Part shown: piece by piece, positions 8,543-17,932 of the stretch
Position numbering within the stretch: the stretch's first letter is position 1
Layout of the letters: every line of letters starts with the position of its first letter
From: Bacillus cereus ATCC 14579
GTDB taxonomy: Bacteria; Bacillota; Bacilli; Bacillales; Bacillaceae_G
Length of the DNA stretch: 64,000 nt
Reading direction: 5' to 3'
Assembly: GCF_000007825.1 (NCBI RefSeq)
Contig: NC_004722.1
Location: forward strand, 1,094,501 to 1,158,500
Program-made: the position numbers and the translations under genes
Notes under the pieces: model-generated
Told to the model about the DNA's origin: nothing
Seen by the model: the letters and a program-made list of their open reading frames with translations, nothing else
Database searches by the model: none

Positions 8543-8636
8543 ATGTTATCTAAAAAGCAAGTAGGGTACGTGCTGGTTTGTAAGTGCGATTCTTATTCCG
8601 GATTATGAACCGAAGAAAGTGTTTAAAGGTAGGTAA
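8543..8636 (+). pseudogene. Possible 31-aa membrane peptide gene with a frameshift
   Basis: ATG at 8543 has a good ribosome site (AAAGAGG, 6 nt spacing) and reads MLSKKQVGYVLV, then shifts frame. The second frame reads FVSAILIPDYEPKKVFKGR and ends TAA at 8634-8636, just before a strong terminator. Restoring one or two bases near 8573-8580 joins them into one coherent short hydrophobic peptide. Too short for certainty; it may also be a chance reading. Confidence 0.35.
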
Positions 8637-8664
8637 AACTCTTCTTATGTAGAAGAGTTTTTTT
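8636..8664 (+). terminator. Intrinsic terminator
   Basis: AAACTCTTCT/AGAAGAGTTT, 10 bp perfect stem, 5 nt loop, followed by TTTT. Confidence 0.85.
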
Positions 8665-8769
8665 ATGTAAATAAAAAGATCCAGAGCAATTCACATAATA
8701 AGCTTGTTCTAATTTAGCGTGTACGAACTTACAATAATAATAGACAGGCAGCATAGAGGAGGGAATAGC

Positions 8770-10038
8770 GTGAGGAAGGTTATCGGTTGGTCGCTTTTTT
8801 TGTACGTTGGATTTGCGTTACTTATATATTGGTATTTATTTGGATGGAATCATGAACTTATTCCGGACATGTATAAGGGAACGAGTGCAGATCCAGAAAC
8901 GTTTATGAGTACGAGAGAGCTTACGCTAAGCCAAGATTATTCGCGCGTGAAAAATTTACTATACTTTTTAGCGACGCCTCTTGAATGGATTATTTTATTA
9001 TTTGTACTTGTGCTAGGTATTTCAAGAAAGTTTGAGAAATGGTCGAAGGAAACGACTAAAATAAGTGTTTTGCAAGTTGCGATTTATTTCTTTTATTTAT
9101 CATTACTGACAACAGTGCTTGCCTTACCGATGCAATGGATTGGCCGGAAAGTGTCCGTTGATTACGGCATTTCAACACAAAGTACACAAAGCTGGATAAA
9201 AGATCATGTTATCGGTTTTTGGGAAAGTTATGCGACTATGTTAATCGTAGTTACCGTTCTATTATGGCTTATCCGTAAATTTCCGAAGAGATGGTGGCTC
9301 GCAGGATGGGCGCTCTCTGTTCCATTTACAATCTTTTTAACATTCATACAGCCTGTCGTTATTGATCCGCTTTATAACGACTTCTCGACGCTGAAAAATA
9401 AAGAATTAGAAACGAAAATTTTAGCGATAGCAGACAAAGCGGACATTCCTGCTAAACACGTATATGAAGTAAACATGTCAGAAAAAACGAATGCATTAAA
9501 TGCTTACGTAACAGGAATTGGTCCTAACGCCCGTATTGTAATGTGGGATACAACGCTTAAGCAGTTAAAAGATAAAGAGATTTTATTTATAATGGCCCAT
9601 GAAATGGGGCATTACGTTATGAAACATATATATTTTGGCGTTGCAAGTTATGTATTGCTATCGTTTATAGGTATGTTTTTAATTAGTCGTATTATAAATA
9701 TGTGTATTCGCAAATGGGGAGATACATTGCAAATTTCAAAAGTGGCATGTTTCTCCATTTTACCTTTATTTTTCTTAATTTCTTCTATACTCTCATTTGC
9801 AGTACAACCAGCAACAAACTATGTTTCACGTATAGAAGAAAGAGCGGCAGATCAATATGCTTTAAATATGACGAAGGACGGAAAATCTGGTGTGAAAACT
9901 TTTCAATATTTATCAAAAACGAGTTTAAGCCAAGTGAATCCGCCTGCGTTAGTGAAATTTTTCTTATACACGCACCCACCAATTTTTGAAAGAATTCATA
10001 CGTTTGAACAATATGAGAAACAAAGAAAAAAGGAGTAG
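8770..10038 (+). CDS. M48-family (Ste24-like) zinc metallopeptidase, membrane
   Basis: 422 aa from the GTG at 8770, with GAGGAGGG 6 nt upstream; the longer frame from 8719 has no ribosome site. Several membrane segments, N-terminal M48N-like region, and the zinc motif H277-E278-M-G-H281 in MAHEMGHYVMKH. The third ligand is expected in EERAADQYAL near residue 356. This is the arrangement of CAAX prenyl protease 1 / Ste24 homologues; bacteria lack prenylated proteins, so its natural substrates are probably misfolded or signal-related membrane proteins (inference). Single gene with its own terminator. Confidence 0.9.
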   Translation: MRKVIGWSLFLYVGFALLIYWYLFGWNHELIPDMYKGTSADPETFMSTRELTLSQDYSRVKNLLYFLATPLEWIILLFVLVLGISRKFEKWSKETTKISVLQVAIYFFYLSLLTTVLALPMQWIGRKVSVDYGISTQSTQSWIKDHVIGFWESYATMLIVVTVLLWLIRKFPKRWWLAGWALSVPFTIFLTFIQPVVIDPLYNDFSTLKNKELETKILAIADKADIPAKHVYEVNMSEKTNALNAYVTGIGPNARIVMWDTTLKQLKDKEILFIMAHEMGHYVMKHIYFGVASYVLLSFIGMFLISRIINMCIRKWGDTLQISKVACFSILPLFFLISSILSFAVQPATNYVSRIEERAADQYALNMTKDGKSGVKTFQYLSKTSLSQVNPPALVKFFLYTHPPIFERIHTFEQYEKQRKKE

Positions 10039-10058
10039 CTATTATGCTACTTTTTTTT
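10034..10058 (+). terminator. Intrinsic terminator after M48 protease gene
   Basis: AGTAGC/GCTACT short stem followed by eight T. Confidence 0.7.
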
Positions 10059-10172
10059 ATAGAGATATAAGTTTCATATTGGGAATATTTATCATTGCTT
10101 TTTATTGCGATTTTGTAAATAATAAGCTATAAAATTCTAAAAATCTATATATAAAGGAATAAAGGTGAAAAA

Positions 10173-11900
10173 ATGTATTTTTTACAAAATTTAAAAGTGA
10201 AATATAAATTATTAGCGCTTATTTCATTAGCAGTTTTAGGTATGGTAATTATAAGCAGTGTAGCAATTCATTCTATTAATAAGATTAAGCATGATACAGA
10301 GGTTGTAGTAGATGATTATCAATATTCTGCAATTTTATTAGAAGGAATGCTTCGCACACAAAATTCACTAGAATATAACTTATTAGAGTTAATTACGGCA
10401 TCACAAAATGAAGTGGCAAATAAAGAGGGAATAATTAATAATATTGAAAAGGATCTTAAAAAATATGATTCTTTATTAAAAGAATATGATGATGGTTTTA
10501 ATTTAAGTAAGCAAGAGGATGAACTGTTTCAGAAGATGAAGAAATCTTTACCAAGTTATAAAGATACATATAAGAAATTATTTGAAAAGGCAAAGGCAAC
10601 AAACGAGCCGCAAATGGTAAATGAATTTCAGAAGGAATTAAAACCGAAGGGAATAGAGTTAGCTGGTTATGCAGTGGATCTAGAATCGTATGTTTCAAAT
10701 TTAGCTGACCAAGTATTTAAAGATTCGCAAAAAATGATTGATCGTTCCGTTATTACCTTTATCATTCTTGTAGTAGTTACTACAATCGTTATATGTATAG
10801 TAAGTTATATTATTAGCAAGCTTATAGTTGCTCCTTTACAAACGGTTAGTCGTATGATGGAAAGAGCGAAAGAAGGAGATTTAACTGTACATGGTGATTA
10901 TACTGCTAAGGATGAATTAGGTGTATTAGTAAGTAATTTTAATGAGATGATTGCAGGGCTAAGAACAAATATGCAAGAAGTAGAGAATAATATTCAGCTT
11001 CTATTCCAATATGCAGACGGAGTAGCATCTGCGTCAGAAGTATCTAGTAGTGCAGCCAAAAAAATCACTATGGATATTGAAGAAGTCGCAAATGGCGCAG
11101 AGAGTCAAATGCAAGCAATGGAACAAACTGCGGGTGCGATGGAAGAGTTGACACAAGGAATGCAGAGTATAGTCAATACATCATCCTCTGTAAATGAATT
11201 ATCTGCTCAATCAGCATTAGATGCAGAGAGTGGTAACAAATTAATGAAACAAATGATTCAACAGATGGATACAATCCAAAATTCGGTACATAGCGGTGTG
11301 AAACAAGTAGAGACTATGAAAGAACAATCAGAAGAAATTGTTAAAATCATTGATGTAATGCAAGGTATTACCTCCCAGATTAACTTATTAGCATTAAACG
11401 CCGCAATTGAGGCTGCACGTGCTGGTGAAAGTGGTAGAGGATTTGCAATTGTGGCAGATGAAGTGCGGAAATTAGCAGAACAATCTAGTGATTCTGCAAA
11501 ACAAATTGAGAATCTTATTACTCAAGTTATGGGAACAACGAACCATACAGTACATATGATGGGGAAAGTAGATAATGAGGTACAGGCAGGTACACAAGTA
11601 GTAATGCATACAGAAAAAGTATTTGGAACAATTACAGAAAAAGTACAGCAAGTATCTGAGCAAATTCAAACGGTATCTATGTCTACAGATGAAATTGCAG
11701 CGAGTAGTGAGGAAATCTCGGCTTCTGCAGAAGACATGGCTCAAATTTCCCAAAGATCATCTGACCGAACTGATAGGGTAAAAGAGTCTATTCAACAGCA
11801 AGAAAAATCTGTTCAAGAGATTTCGGTTTCAATTGAACATATGCATGACGCAGCAGGAAAACTAAAACAAATAGTTGCCCAATTTACTCTTCAAAAGTAG
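10173..11900 (+). CDS. Methyl-accepting chemotaxis protein
   Basis: 575 aa. First membrane segment at ~13-34, an extracellular four-helix-type sensor domain of ~150 residues, second segment at ~190-215, HAMP domain (~215-268, IVAPLQTVSRMMERAKEGDL), then a long cytoplasmic coiled coil. The hairpin tip carries the conserved signature QINLLALNAAIEAARAGE..GRGFAIVADEVRKLAE. Alternating Glu/Gln-rich heptads are probable methylation sites. Ligand unknown. Stands alone; other chemotaxis genes are not in the window. Confidence 0.95.
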   Translation: MYFLQNLKVKYKLLALISLAVLGMVIISSVAIHSINKIKHDTEVVVDDYQYSAILLEGMLRTQNSLEYNLLELITASQNEVANKEGIINNIEKDLKKYDSLLKEYDDGFNLSKQEDELFQKMKKSLPSYKDTYKKLFEKAKATNEPQMVNEFQKELKPKGIELAGYAVDLESYVSNLADQVFKDSQKMIDRSVITFIILVVVTTIVICIVSYIISKLIVAPLQTVSRMMERAKEGDLTVHGDYTAKDELGVLVSNFNEMIAGLRTNMQEVENNIQLLFQYADGVASASEVSSSAAKKITMDIEEVANGAESQMQAMEQTAGAMEELTQGMQSIVNTSSSVNELSAQSALDAESGNKLMKQMIQQMDTIQNSVHSGVKQVETMKEQSEEIVKIIDVMQGITSQINLLALNAAIEAARAGESGRGFAIVADEVRKLAEQSSDSAKQIENLITQVMGTTNHTVHMMGKVDNEVQAGTQVVMHTEKVFGTITEKVQQVSEQIQTVSMSTDEIAASSEEISASAEDMAQISQRSSDRTDRVKESIQQQEKSVQEISVSIEHMHDAAGKLKQIVAQFTLQK

Positions 11901-11930
11901 TAGCATATTTGAGTGTTAATAAATATAAAA

Positions 11931-11967
11931 AAATCATCCTCTTTTAAGAAAAAAGGATGATTTTTTT
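11931..11967 (+). terminator. Intrinsic terminator after chemoreceptor gene
   Basis: AAATCATCCT/AGGATGATTT with a 13 nt loop followed by TTTT, running into a TTATCCCGC repeat. Confidence 0.8.
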
Positions 11968-12050
11968 ATCCCGCTATTTGCTGGGCAGTAAGACCTCCAC
12001 CTCAAAATTCAGCGAAAGCGAGTTATCAGTGAAGGGGAATGCTACCTCTG
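11966..12050 (+). repeat. B. cereus-type interspersed repeat, partial copy 2
   Basis: Begins TTATCCCGCTATTTGCTGGG and contains CTCAAAATTCAGCGAAAGC, shared with the copy at 20744, but lacks the usual TTTCACTTTAT end. The remaining 290 bp up to the SLH gene show no supported gene. Confidence 0.65.
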
Positions 12051-12339
12051 AAATATAAACCATGAATATAGTAGCCTCCACTATGTATCTCCTTTAGGTG
12101 CTAATAAAGGGAAGTTATAAAGTGAAAAGGAGTTTATAAAGAGATTGTAGAATGTTTTAGTATATAACACCTTAGATGTGACAACTTCCTTTTTGAAAAA
12201 GAAAGAAGGGAGTATAAAGCAGAAAGGTAGTGGAAATATTTCTTCTAGAAGATTTACATTTTATCTTACATTCACCAAAAAATAATACTCCTGAAACAAT
12301 GAAGTTCATTTTATTTGAATGAAATAGGGAGAGAGGACA

Positions 12340-12996
12340 ATGAAGAAAAAAATATTGGGTGTAATGATGATTGCGACAATGGCAGGAGGTATATTTGCAG
12401 AGACGAATGTGACGCCTGTAAAAGCAGAAGAGTATCCACAAATGATTGTGTTTGAAGATGTTCCATACGGATTTTGGGCATATGATGCTATTATGGACTT
12501 AGCATATCATAAAATTATATTAGGGTATGGAAACGGGAAGTATGGTGTTGGCGATCTTATAACACGTGAACAAGTAGCTGGGACTATTTACAGAACACTT
12601 GAGATAAAAGAAGAAGGGCCAGTAGCGAATCCATATAAAGATGTTTCTGATAGTACAACAACTTTTAAAAAGGAAATTTTGGCGTTAACAAAACGTGGTG
12701 TTTTTTCAGGGGATGGCCAAGGGAATTTTAGGCCGAAAGCACCAATCTCTAGAGCGGAAATGGCTGTCATTTTAAAACGAGCATTTCATTTTGAAACGAA
12801 ACAAAAACATACATTTAAAGATATTCCAAAAGGCCACTGGGCAGAAGATGCAATTAGTGCGTTACAATCTAATAATGTTGTGAGAGGAACTGGGAATGAC
12901 ATGTATGAATTAAATCGCCCTGTACCTAGAGAACAATATGCTCAGTTTATTAATAATGCGATTATTAATTATCATTTGAAAGAGGATTGGAAGTAG
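12340..12996 (+). CDS. Secreted SLH-domain-only protein A
   Basis: 218 aa, start supported by GGGAGAGAGGA. A signal peptide ending near residue 28 (VKAEE) is followed by three S-layer homology modules covering nearly all the rest: FEDVPYGFWAYDAI, YKDVSDSTTTFKKEI and FKDIPKGHWAEDAI, each with the GxxxPxxxITRAEMA-type turn (REQVAGTIYR, RAEMAVILKR, REQYAQFINN). SLH modules bind pyruvylated secondary cell-wall polysaccharide through CsaB-modified sugars in this group. There is no attached enzyme or adhesin domain. A paralogue follows 243 bp downstream. Confidence 0.88.
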   Translation: MKKKILGVMMIATMAGGIFAETNVTPVKAEEYPQMIVFEDVPYGFWAYDAIMDLAYHKIILGYGNGKYGVGDLITREQVAGTIYRTLEIKEEGPVANPYKDVSDSTTTFKKEILALTKRGVFSGDGQGNFRPKAPISRAEMAVILKRAFHFETKQKHTFKDIPKGHWAEDAISALQSNNVVRGTGNDMYELNRPVPREQYAQFINNAIINYHLKEDWK

Positions 12997-13007
12997 AGTG
13001 AAATATG

Positions 13008-13037
13008 AAAGCACAAATAGAAATATTTGTGCTTTTT
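13008..13037 (+). terminator. Intrinsic terminator after SLH gene A
   Basis: AAAGCACAAATA/TATTTGTGCTTT stem with GAAA loop, then TT. Confidence 0.85.
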
Positions 13038-13239
13038 TGTTTGTTTAAAAAAGAATTATTATTCTCATTTATGTATTTTTATGGTTATACACAAGCTTTA
13101 TAATCAACCCGATGAAAAAGACATGATGTGTAATATGATTCACAAAACCGTCACGAAATGTGTCGAAAAATATATTGTCACTATACCATTTATTCTGTAT
13201 ATTTTTAAAAAAACATATACATATTGGGGAGATAATTTG

Positions 13240-13902
13240 ATGAGCAAAAAATTATTAAAAACAGCTACAGCATTAACAATTATGGGTGGGGTGTTATTCT
13301 CAGCAGAGAGTAACAGTGTAAAAGCGGAAAGTGCACCGTTGCAAAAAACAAATACAATTGTATTTAAAGATGTACCAAAAGGGCATTGGGCATATGAGGC
13401 AATTCATGAATTAGCGGAACAAGAAATTATTTTGGGATATGGCGATGGAATATTCGGTTTTGGGGATAATGTAACACGTGAGCAAGTTGCAGCTTTAATT
13501 TACCGTGTGTTTGATATGGAAGAACAAGATGAATATGAAAACCCATATGGAGATATTGATGAAAATTCAACAAGCTTTATCGAGGAGATATTGGCTTTAA
13601 CGGAAATGGGAATTTTCCAGGGAGACGAGAATGGAAACTTTAGACCGAAGGCGACGTTAACGCGTGCGGAAATGGCACAAGTTCTTACGAATGCTTTTGA
13701 CTTACAGGCAAAGGGATCTCATAACTTTAATGATGTTTCAGCAAATTCATGGGCAACGAATGCAATTAGTGCAGTACAAACAAATGGTATTACAATGGGA
13801 ATCGGAGAAGGTAAATTCGGTCCGTCTATGAAGGTAACGAGAGAACAATACGCACAGTTTTTACATAGAGCAATATTGCATGATATGGAACAAGGGCAGT
13901 AA
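13240..13902 (+). CDS. Secreted SLH-domain-only protein B
   Basis: 220 aa from the ATG at 13240, behind GGGGAGA; a longer frame from 13027 would start inside the preceding terminator. Signal peptide to about residue 30 (SVKAES), then three SLH modules (FKDVPKGHWAYEAI, YGDIDENSTSFIEEI, FNDVSANSWATNAI) with nothing else. Clearly paralogous to the upstream SLH gene (same layout, similar signal peptide, same length), so the pair arose by duplication. Separated by a terminator, the two are independently transcribed. Confidence 0.88.
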   Translation: MSKKLLKTATALTIMGGVLFSAESNSVKAESAPLQKTNTIVFKDVPKGHWAYEAIHELAEQEIILGYGDGIFGFGDNVTREQVAALIYRVFDMEEQDEYENPYGDIDENSTSFIEEILALTEMGIFQGDENGNFRPKATLTRAEMAQVLTNAFDLQAKGSHNFNDVSANSWATNAISAVQTNGITMGIGEGKFGPSMKVTREQYAQFLHRAILHDMEQGQ

Positions 13903-13943
13903 TAAAGTTTAACTAGTCAAAGTGAAATTTAAAAATAATACAA

Positions 13944-13976
13944 AAAGGTCGTTGTTGTATAACAGCGGCCTTTTTT
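13944..13976 (+). terminator. Intrinsic terminator after SLH gene B
   Basis: AAAGGTCGTTGTT pairs with AACAGCGGCCTTT (two G-U pairs), followed by TTT. Confidence 0.8.
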
Positions 13977-14121
13977 GTATGAAATAAAGCGCGAAAGAAT
14001 GGCGTTTTGAAAAAAAATGAAATGAATTTTCAAAAAAAACTTCCTTTTCTGAAGATTTGTTATATAATATAAAACATGAAATCAAATCTGTTATAAAACA
14101 GTTTAAGAAGGGGATGCTAAT

Positions 14122-15711
14122 ATGTCGACGCAAACTTCACGGGTTACATTGCCCGGAGAAATGTTACCAGCGTACAACGAAATATTGACACCTGAGGTGC
14201 TTAGTTTTTTGAAGGAACTACATGAGAATTTTAATGAGCGCCGCATAGAACTTTTACAAAAACGTGTAGAAAAACAAAAGAGAATTAATGCAGGGGAGTT
14301 TCCGAAGTTTCTAGAAGAAACAAAACACATACGTGAAGCGGATTGGACAATTGCCAAGCTGCCAAAAGACTTAGAGGATCGCCGCGTAGAGATTACTGGA
14401 CCGGTAGATAGAAAGATGGTCATTAACGCTTTAAATTCAGGAGCGCATCTTTTTATGGCGGATTTTGAAGATTCGAATTCACCAACTTGGGAAAACGCAG
14501 TTGAAGGGCAAATCAATTTACGAGATGCAGTAAAGGGAACGATTTCACATAAAAATGATAAAGGGAAAGAATATAGATTAAATGAGAAAACAGCTGTACT
14601 CATTGTACGTCCAAGAGGATGGCATTTAGAGGAAAAGCATATGCAAGTTGATGGGAAAAATATGTCGGGTAGTTTAGTAGATTTCGGCTTGTATTTTTTC
14701 CATAATGCGAAAGCTCTTTTAGCAAAAGGGAGCGGCCCATACTTTTACTTACCGAAAATGGAAAGTTATTTAGAAGCGAGATTATGGAATGATGTATTCG
14801 TATTTGCTCAAAAATATATCGGCATTCCAAATGGAACGATTAAAGCAACTGTGTTACTAGAAACGATTCACGCTTCGTTTGAAATGGATGAAATTTTATA
14901 TGAGCTAAAAGATCATTCTGCTGGCTTAAATTGCGGAAGATGGGATTATATTTTTAGCTTTTTAAAGAGTTTCCGTAATCATAATAAATTCTTACTACCA
15001 GATAGAGCACAAGTCACGATGACGGCGCCATTTATGCGTTCGTATTCTTTGAAAGTAATTCAAACATGTCACCGCCGTAATGCACCAGCAATTGGAGGAA
15101 TGGCGGCACAAATTCCGATTAAAAATAATCCAGAAGCAAATGAAGCAGCTTTTGAAAAAGTGCGTGCTGATAAGGAACGCGAAGCTTTAGACGGTCATGA
15201 CGGGACTTGGGTCGCCCACCCTGGACTTGTACCGGTTGCAATGGAAGTGTTTAATCACATTATGAAAACACCAAATCAAATTTTTAGAAAACGTGAAGAA
15301 ATATGTGTAACAGAAAACGATTTACTAGAGGTACCGGTGGGAACGATTACAGAAGAGGGCCTTCGCATGAATATTAGCGTAGGTATTCAATATATTGCAT
15401 CTTGGTTAAGCGGACGGGGAGCAGCACCCATTTATAATTTAATGGAAGATGCGGCAACAGCTGAAATTTCAAGAGCACAAGTATGGCAATGGATTCGTCA
15501 TGAAGGTGGAAAACTAAATGATGGTCGTAATATTACGCTTGAATTAATGGAAGAGCTAAAAGAAGAAGAATTAGCAAAAATAGAAAGAGAGATTGGTAAG
15601 GAAGCCTTTAAGAAAGGGAGATTCCAAGAGGCGACAACGTTGTTTACAGATCTCGTTCGAAATGATGAATTCGTACCATTTTTAACATTACCGGGTTATG
15701 AAATTTTATAA
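14122..15711 (+). CDS. aceB: Malate synthase A
   Basis: 529 aa, the usual length for the monomeric A form. Condenses glyoxylate and acetyl-CoA to malate, the second step of the glyoxylate bypass. Recognisable blocks: FMADFEDSNSPTWEN (the conserved acidic active-site segment), LIVRPRGWHLEEKH, LNCGRWDYIFS, and MEDAATAEISRAQVWQWIRH near the C-terminus. Start ATG lies behind AAGGGGATG. Isocitrate lyase follows after 23 bp, so the two enzymes form an operon allowing growth on acetate or fatty acids. A small CTGTT/AACAG hairpin is in the leader. Confidence 0.97.
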   Translation: MSTQTSRVTLPGEMLPAYNEILTPEVLSFLKELHENFNERRIELLQKRVEKQKRINAGEFPKFLEETKHIREADWTIAKLPKDLEDRRVEITGPVDRKMVINALNSGAHLFMADFEDSNSPTWENAVEGQINLRDAVKGTISHKNDKGKEYRLNEKTAVLIVRPRGWHLEEKHMQVDGKNMSGSLVDFGLYFFHNAKALLAKGSGPYFYLPKMESYLEARLWNDVFVFAQKYIGIPNGTIKATVLLETIHASFEMDEILYELKDHSAGLNCGRWDYIFSFLKSFRNHNKFLLPDRAQVTMTAPFMRSYSLKVIQTCHRRNAPAIGGMAAQIPIKNNPEANEAAFEKVRADKEREALDGHDGTWVAHPGLVPVAMEVFNHIMKTPNQIFRKREEICVTENDLLEVPVGTITEEGLRMNISVGIQYIASWLSGRGAAPIYNLMEDAATAEISRAQVWQWIRHEGGKLNDGRNITLELMEELKEEELAKIEREIGKEAFKKGRFQEATTLFTDLVRNDEFVPFLTLPGYEIL

Positions 15712-15734
15712 AAAATGAAAAGGGGATGGAACAA

Positions 15735-17012
15735 ATGAAAAACGAAAGAATCGAGAAGTTACAAGAAAGCTGGGAATTAGATGAGCGTTGGGAAGGGATC
15801 ACACGTCCATATTCGGCAGAAGATGTAATTCGCCTGCGCGGGTCAATTGATATTGAACATACGTTAGCGCGTCGCGGTGCTGAGAAGCTTTGGACATCGC
15901 TTCATACAGAAGACTATATTAACGCACTTGGCGCATTAACAGGAAACCAAGCGATGCAACAAGTAAAAGCTGGGTTAAAAGCGATTTACTTAAGTGGTTG
16001 GCAAGTAGCAGCTGATGCAAACCTTTCTGGACATATGTATCCAGACCAAAGTTTATATCCAGCGAACAGCGTACCTGCTGTAGTAAAACGAATTAATCAA
16101 ACGCTTCAACGTGCGGATCAAATTCAGCATATGGAAGGAAGCGATGATACAGACTATTTCGTACCGATTGTAGCAGATGCAGAAGCTGGATTTGGTGGGC
16201 AATTAAATGTATTCGAACTGATGAAAGGTATGATTGAAGCAGGTGCATCAGGTGTGCATTTTGAAGATCAATTATCTTCAGAGAAAAAATGTGGCCATTT
16301 AGGTGGAAAAGTACTACTACCAACGCAAACAGCAGTACGCAATTTAATTTCTGCACGCCTTGCAGCAGATGTAATGGGAGTGCCGACAATTATCGTTGCA
16401 AGAACAGATGCGGATGCAGCTGATTTAATTACGAGCGATATCGATCCTGTTGATAAAGCATTTATTACAGGAGAAAGAACACCAGAAGGGTTTTACCGTA
16501 CGAATGCAGGTCTTGATCAAGCAATTGCGCGCGGTTTAGCGTATGCACCGTACGCAGACCTCGTTTGGTGTGAAACGTCAGAACCAAATTTAGAAGATGC
16601 AAAACGATTTGCGGACGCAATTCATAAGGAGCATCCAGGGAAGCTACTTGCATATAACTGCTCACCTTCATTCAACTGGAAACAAAAACTAGATGAAAAA
16701 GCAATTGCAAGCTTCCAAAAGGAAATCGCATCTTACGGTTACAAGTTCCAATTCGTAACACTTGCTGGATTCCATTCATTAAATTACGGTATGTTTGAAC
16801 TAGCACGTGGCTATAAAGAGCGCGGCATGGCAGCATACTCTGAACTACAACAAGCAGAATTCGCAGCTGAAAAACATGGCTACTCTGCAACACGTCATCA
16901 ACGCGAAGTAGGAACAGGTTACTTTGATGAAGTTGCACAAGTGATTACGGGCGGAACTTCATCAACGACAGCGTTAAAAGGATCTACGGAAGAAGCACAG
17001 TTTACGAAATAA
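15735..17012 (+). CDS. aceA: Isocitrate lyase
   Basis: 425 aa from the ATG at 15735, which has AAAAGGGGATGG upstream; an ATG at 15726 lies inside that site. Cleaves isocitrate to glyoxylate and succinate. The catalytic signature K184-K185-C186-G187-H188 is intact (SEKKCGHLGGK), with the metal-binding VADAEAGFGG segment before it. Second gene of the glyoxylate operon, ended by a strong GC-rich terminator. Regulation is likely by carbon catabolite control, but no convincing cre site was identified by eye. Confidence 0.97.
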   Translation: MKNERIEKLQESWELDERWEGITRPYSAEDVIRLRGSIDIEHTLARRGAEKLWTSLHTEDYINALGALTGNQAMQQVKAGLKAIYLSGWQVAADANLSGHMYPDQSLYPANSVPAVVKRINQTLQRADQIQHMEGSDDTDYFVPIVADAEAGFGGQLNVFELMKGMIEAGASGVHFEDQLSSEKKCGHLGGKVLLPTQTAVRNLISARLAADVMGVPTIIVARTDADAADLITSDIDPVDKAFITGERTPEGFYRTNAGLDQAIARGLAYAPYADLVWCETSEPNLEDAKRFADAIHKEHPGKLLAYNCSPSFNWKQKLDEKAIASFQKEIASYGYKFQFVTLAGFHSLNYGMFELARGYKERGMAAYSELQQAEFAAEKHGYSATRHQREVGTGYFDEVAQVITGGTSSTTALKGSTEEAQFTK

Positions 17013-17016
17013 AAGG

Positions 17017-17054
17017 AAGGGGCACCTTTTTGAAGGGTGCCCCTTGTTATTTTC
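17017..17054 (+). terminator. Intrinsic terminator of aceBA operon
   Basis: AAGGGGCACC pairs with GGTGCCCCTT over a TTTTTGAA loop, then GTTATTTT. Confidence 0.88.
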
Positions 17055-17121
17055 TAAACGATTCGAAAAGAGAGAGGGAGTTGTCGGCAAAAAACGATAC
17101 TTCCTTTTCTTTATTACTAAA

Positions 17122-17913
17122 TCAACTCCACTCAGCCCTATGATCACGAATAAACTTTATATCTTTCTCATAATGCTCTAGATGTCCTTCATCAATCATT
17201 CTTTGGAAATTCAAGTCGCCTTCTTGCGCTTTTCGTTTCATATATGTACATAATCCTTCTAATCGAAGCAACACCATTCCTAAGTAATCTTCATCCATAT
17301 TTTTACCATAGGACTGAACGAACAATTTGACTCTCTCTTTAATACGATCTGCATGTTGCGGTGAATCATAATGAACGGCTTCACCGGATTCTGTATAATA
17401 CACTCTACTTAAAGGCACACAAGTATAAAGTGTATAAGCGATATCCCATAGTCTTGGACCAGGAGCAGCAACATCAAAATCAATAATCCCTACTGGCTTC
17501 TCATTATTAAAAATAATGTTATATATGGCAAAATCATTGTGACATAAAACCTCAATGTTATTTGGCGTGTGATCCATCGGTTTCCAATCATTTAATAACG
17601 GAAAATCACTTACAGCATCATGGTAAAGGCGGAGCATCTTTGCTATTTCTTTTAATACATCATTAGATCGCATATATTCTTTTAAAGGATAATTGCCAGC
17701 TTCTCCTTCAATAAAGGATAAAATCTCTCTATCCTTTTCATCTACACCTAAAAACTTTGGAGCATAATGAAATCCTTTGTTTTCTAAATGTTGCAATAGC
17801 TTATGAGTCTTTTCACTGCCTGGCTTTAACTCTCGCCGAACAGTATTTTCAGAACGATATACGCTTGAGACGTTTCCCCCTGTTAGCCTTTCTTCTTTAG
17901 CGTAGTTTGACAT
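17122..17913 (-). CDS. Aminoglycoside phosphotransferase/choline-kinase-fold protein
   Basis: 263 aa from the ATG at 17913, preceded by CAGGGGGAA; a longer frame reading into the upstream gene is not needed. Kinase-like fold: catalytic loop LCHNDFAIYNIIFNN (His-Asn-Asp ... Asn) and the metal-binding motif IIDFDVAAPGPRLWDIAY. This is the APH family, which phosphorylates small molecules such as aminoglycosides, choline, fructosamine or thiamine; the substrate cannot be told. The N-terminus VSSVYRSENTVRRELKPGSE resembles fungal/bacterial APH-like proteins of this kind. Probably in one operon with the gene upstream (19 bp gap). Confidence 0.85.
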   Translation of the reverse strand: MSNYAKEERLTGGNVSSVYRSENTVRRELKPGSEKTHKLLQHLENKGFHYAPKFLGVDEKDREILSFIEGEAGNYPLKEYMRSNDVLKEIAKMLRLYHDAVSDFPLLNDWKPMDHTPNNIEVLCHNDFAIYNIIFNNEKPVGIIDFDVAAPGPRLWDIAYTLYTCVPLSRVYYTESGEAVHYDSPQHADRIKERVKLFVQSYGKNMDEDYLGMVLLRLEGLCTYMKRKAQEGDLNFQRMIDEGHLEHYEKDIKFIRDHRAEWS

Positions 17914-17932
17914 GTGAAAATTCCCCCTGTAA

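Noticed and set aside
12172..12441. 89-codon minus-strand frame before the first SLH gene
   Set aside because: Overlaps the SLH gene's signal peptide region, rich in Cys/His/Phe as typical of antisense frames.
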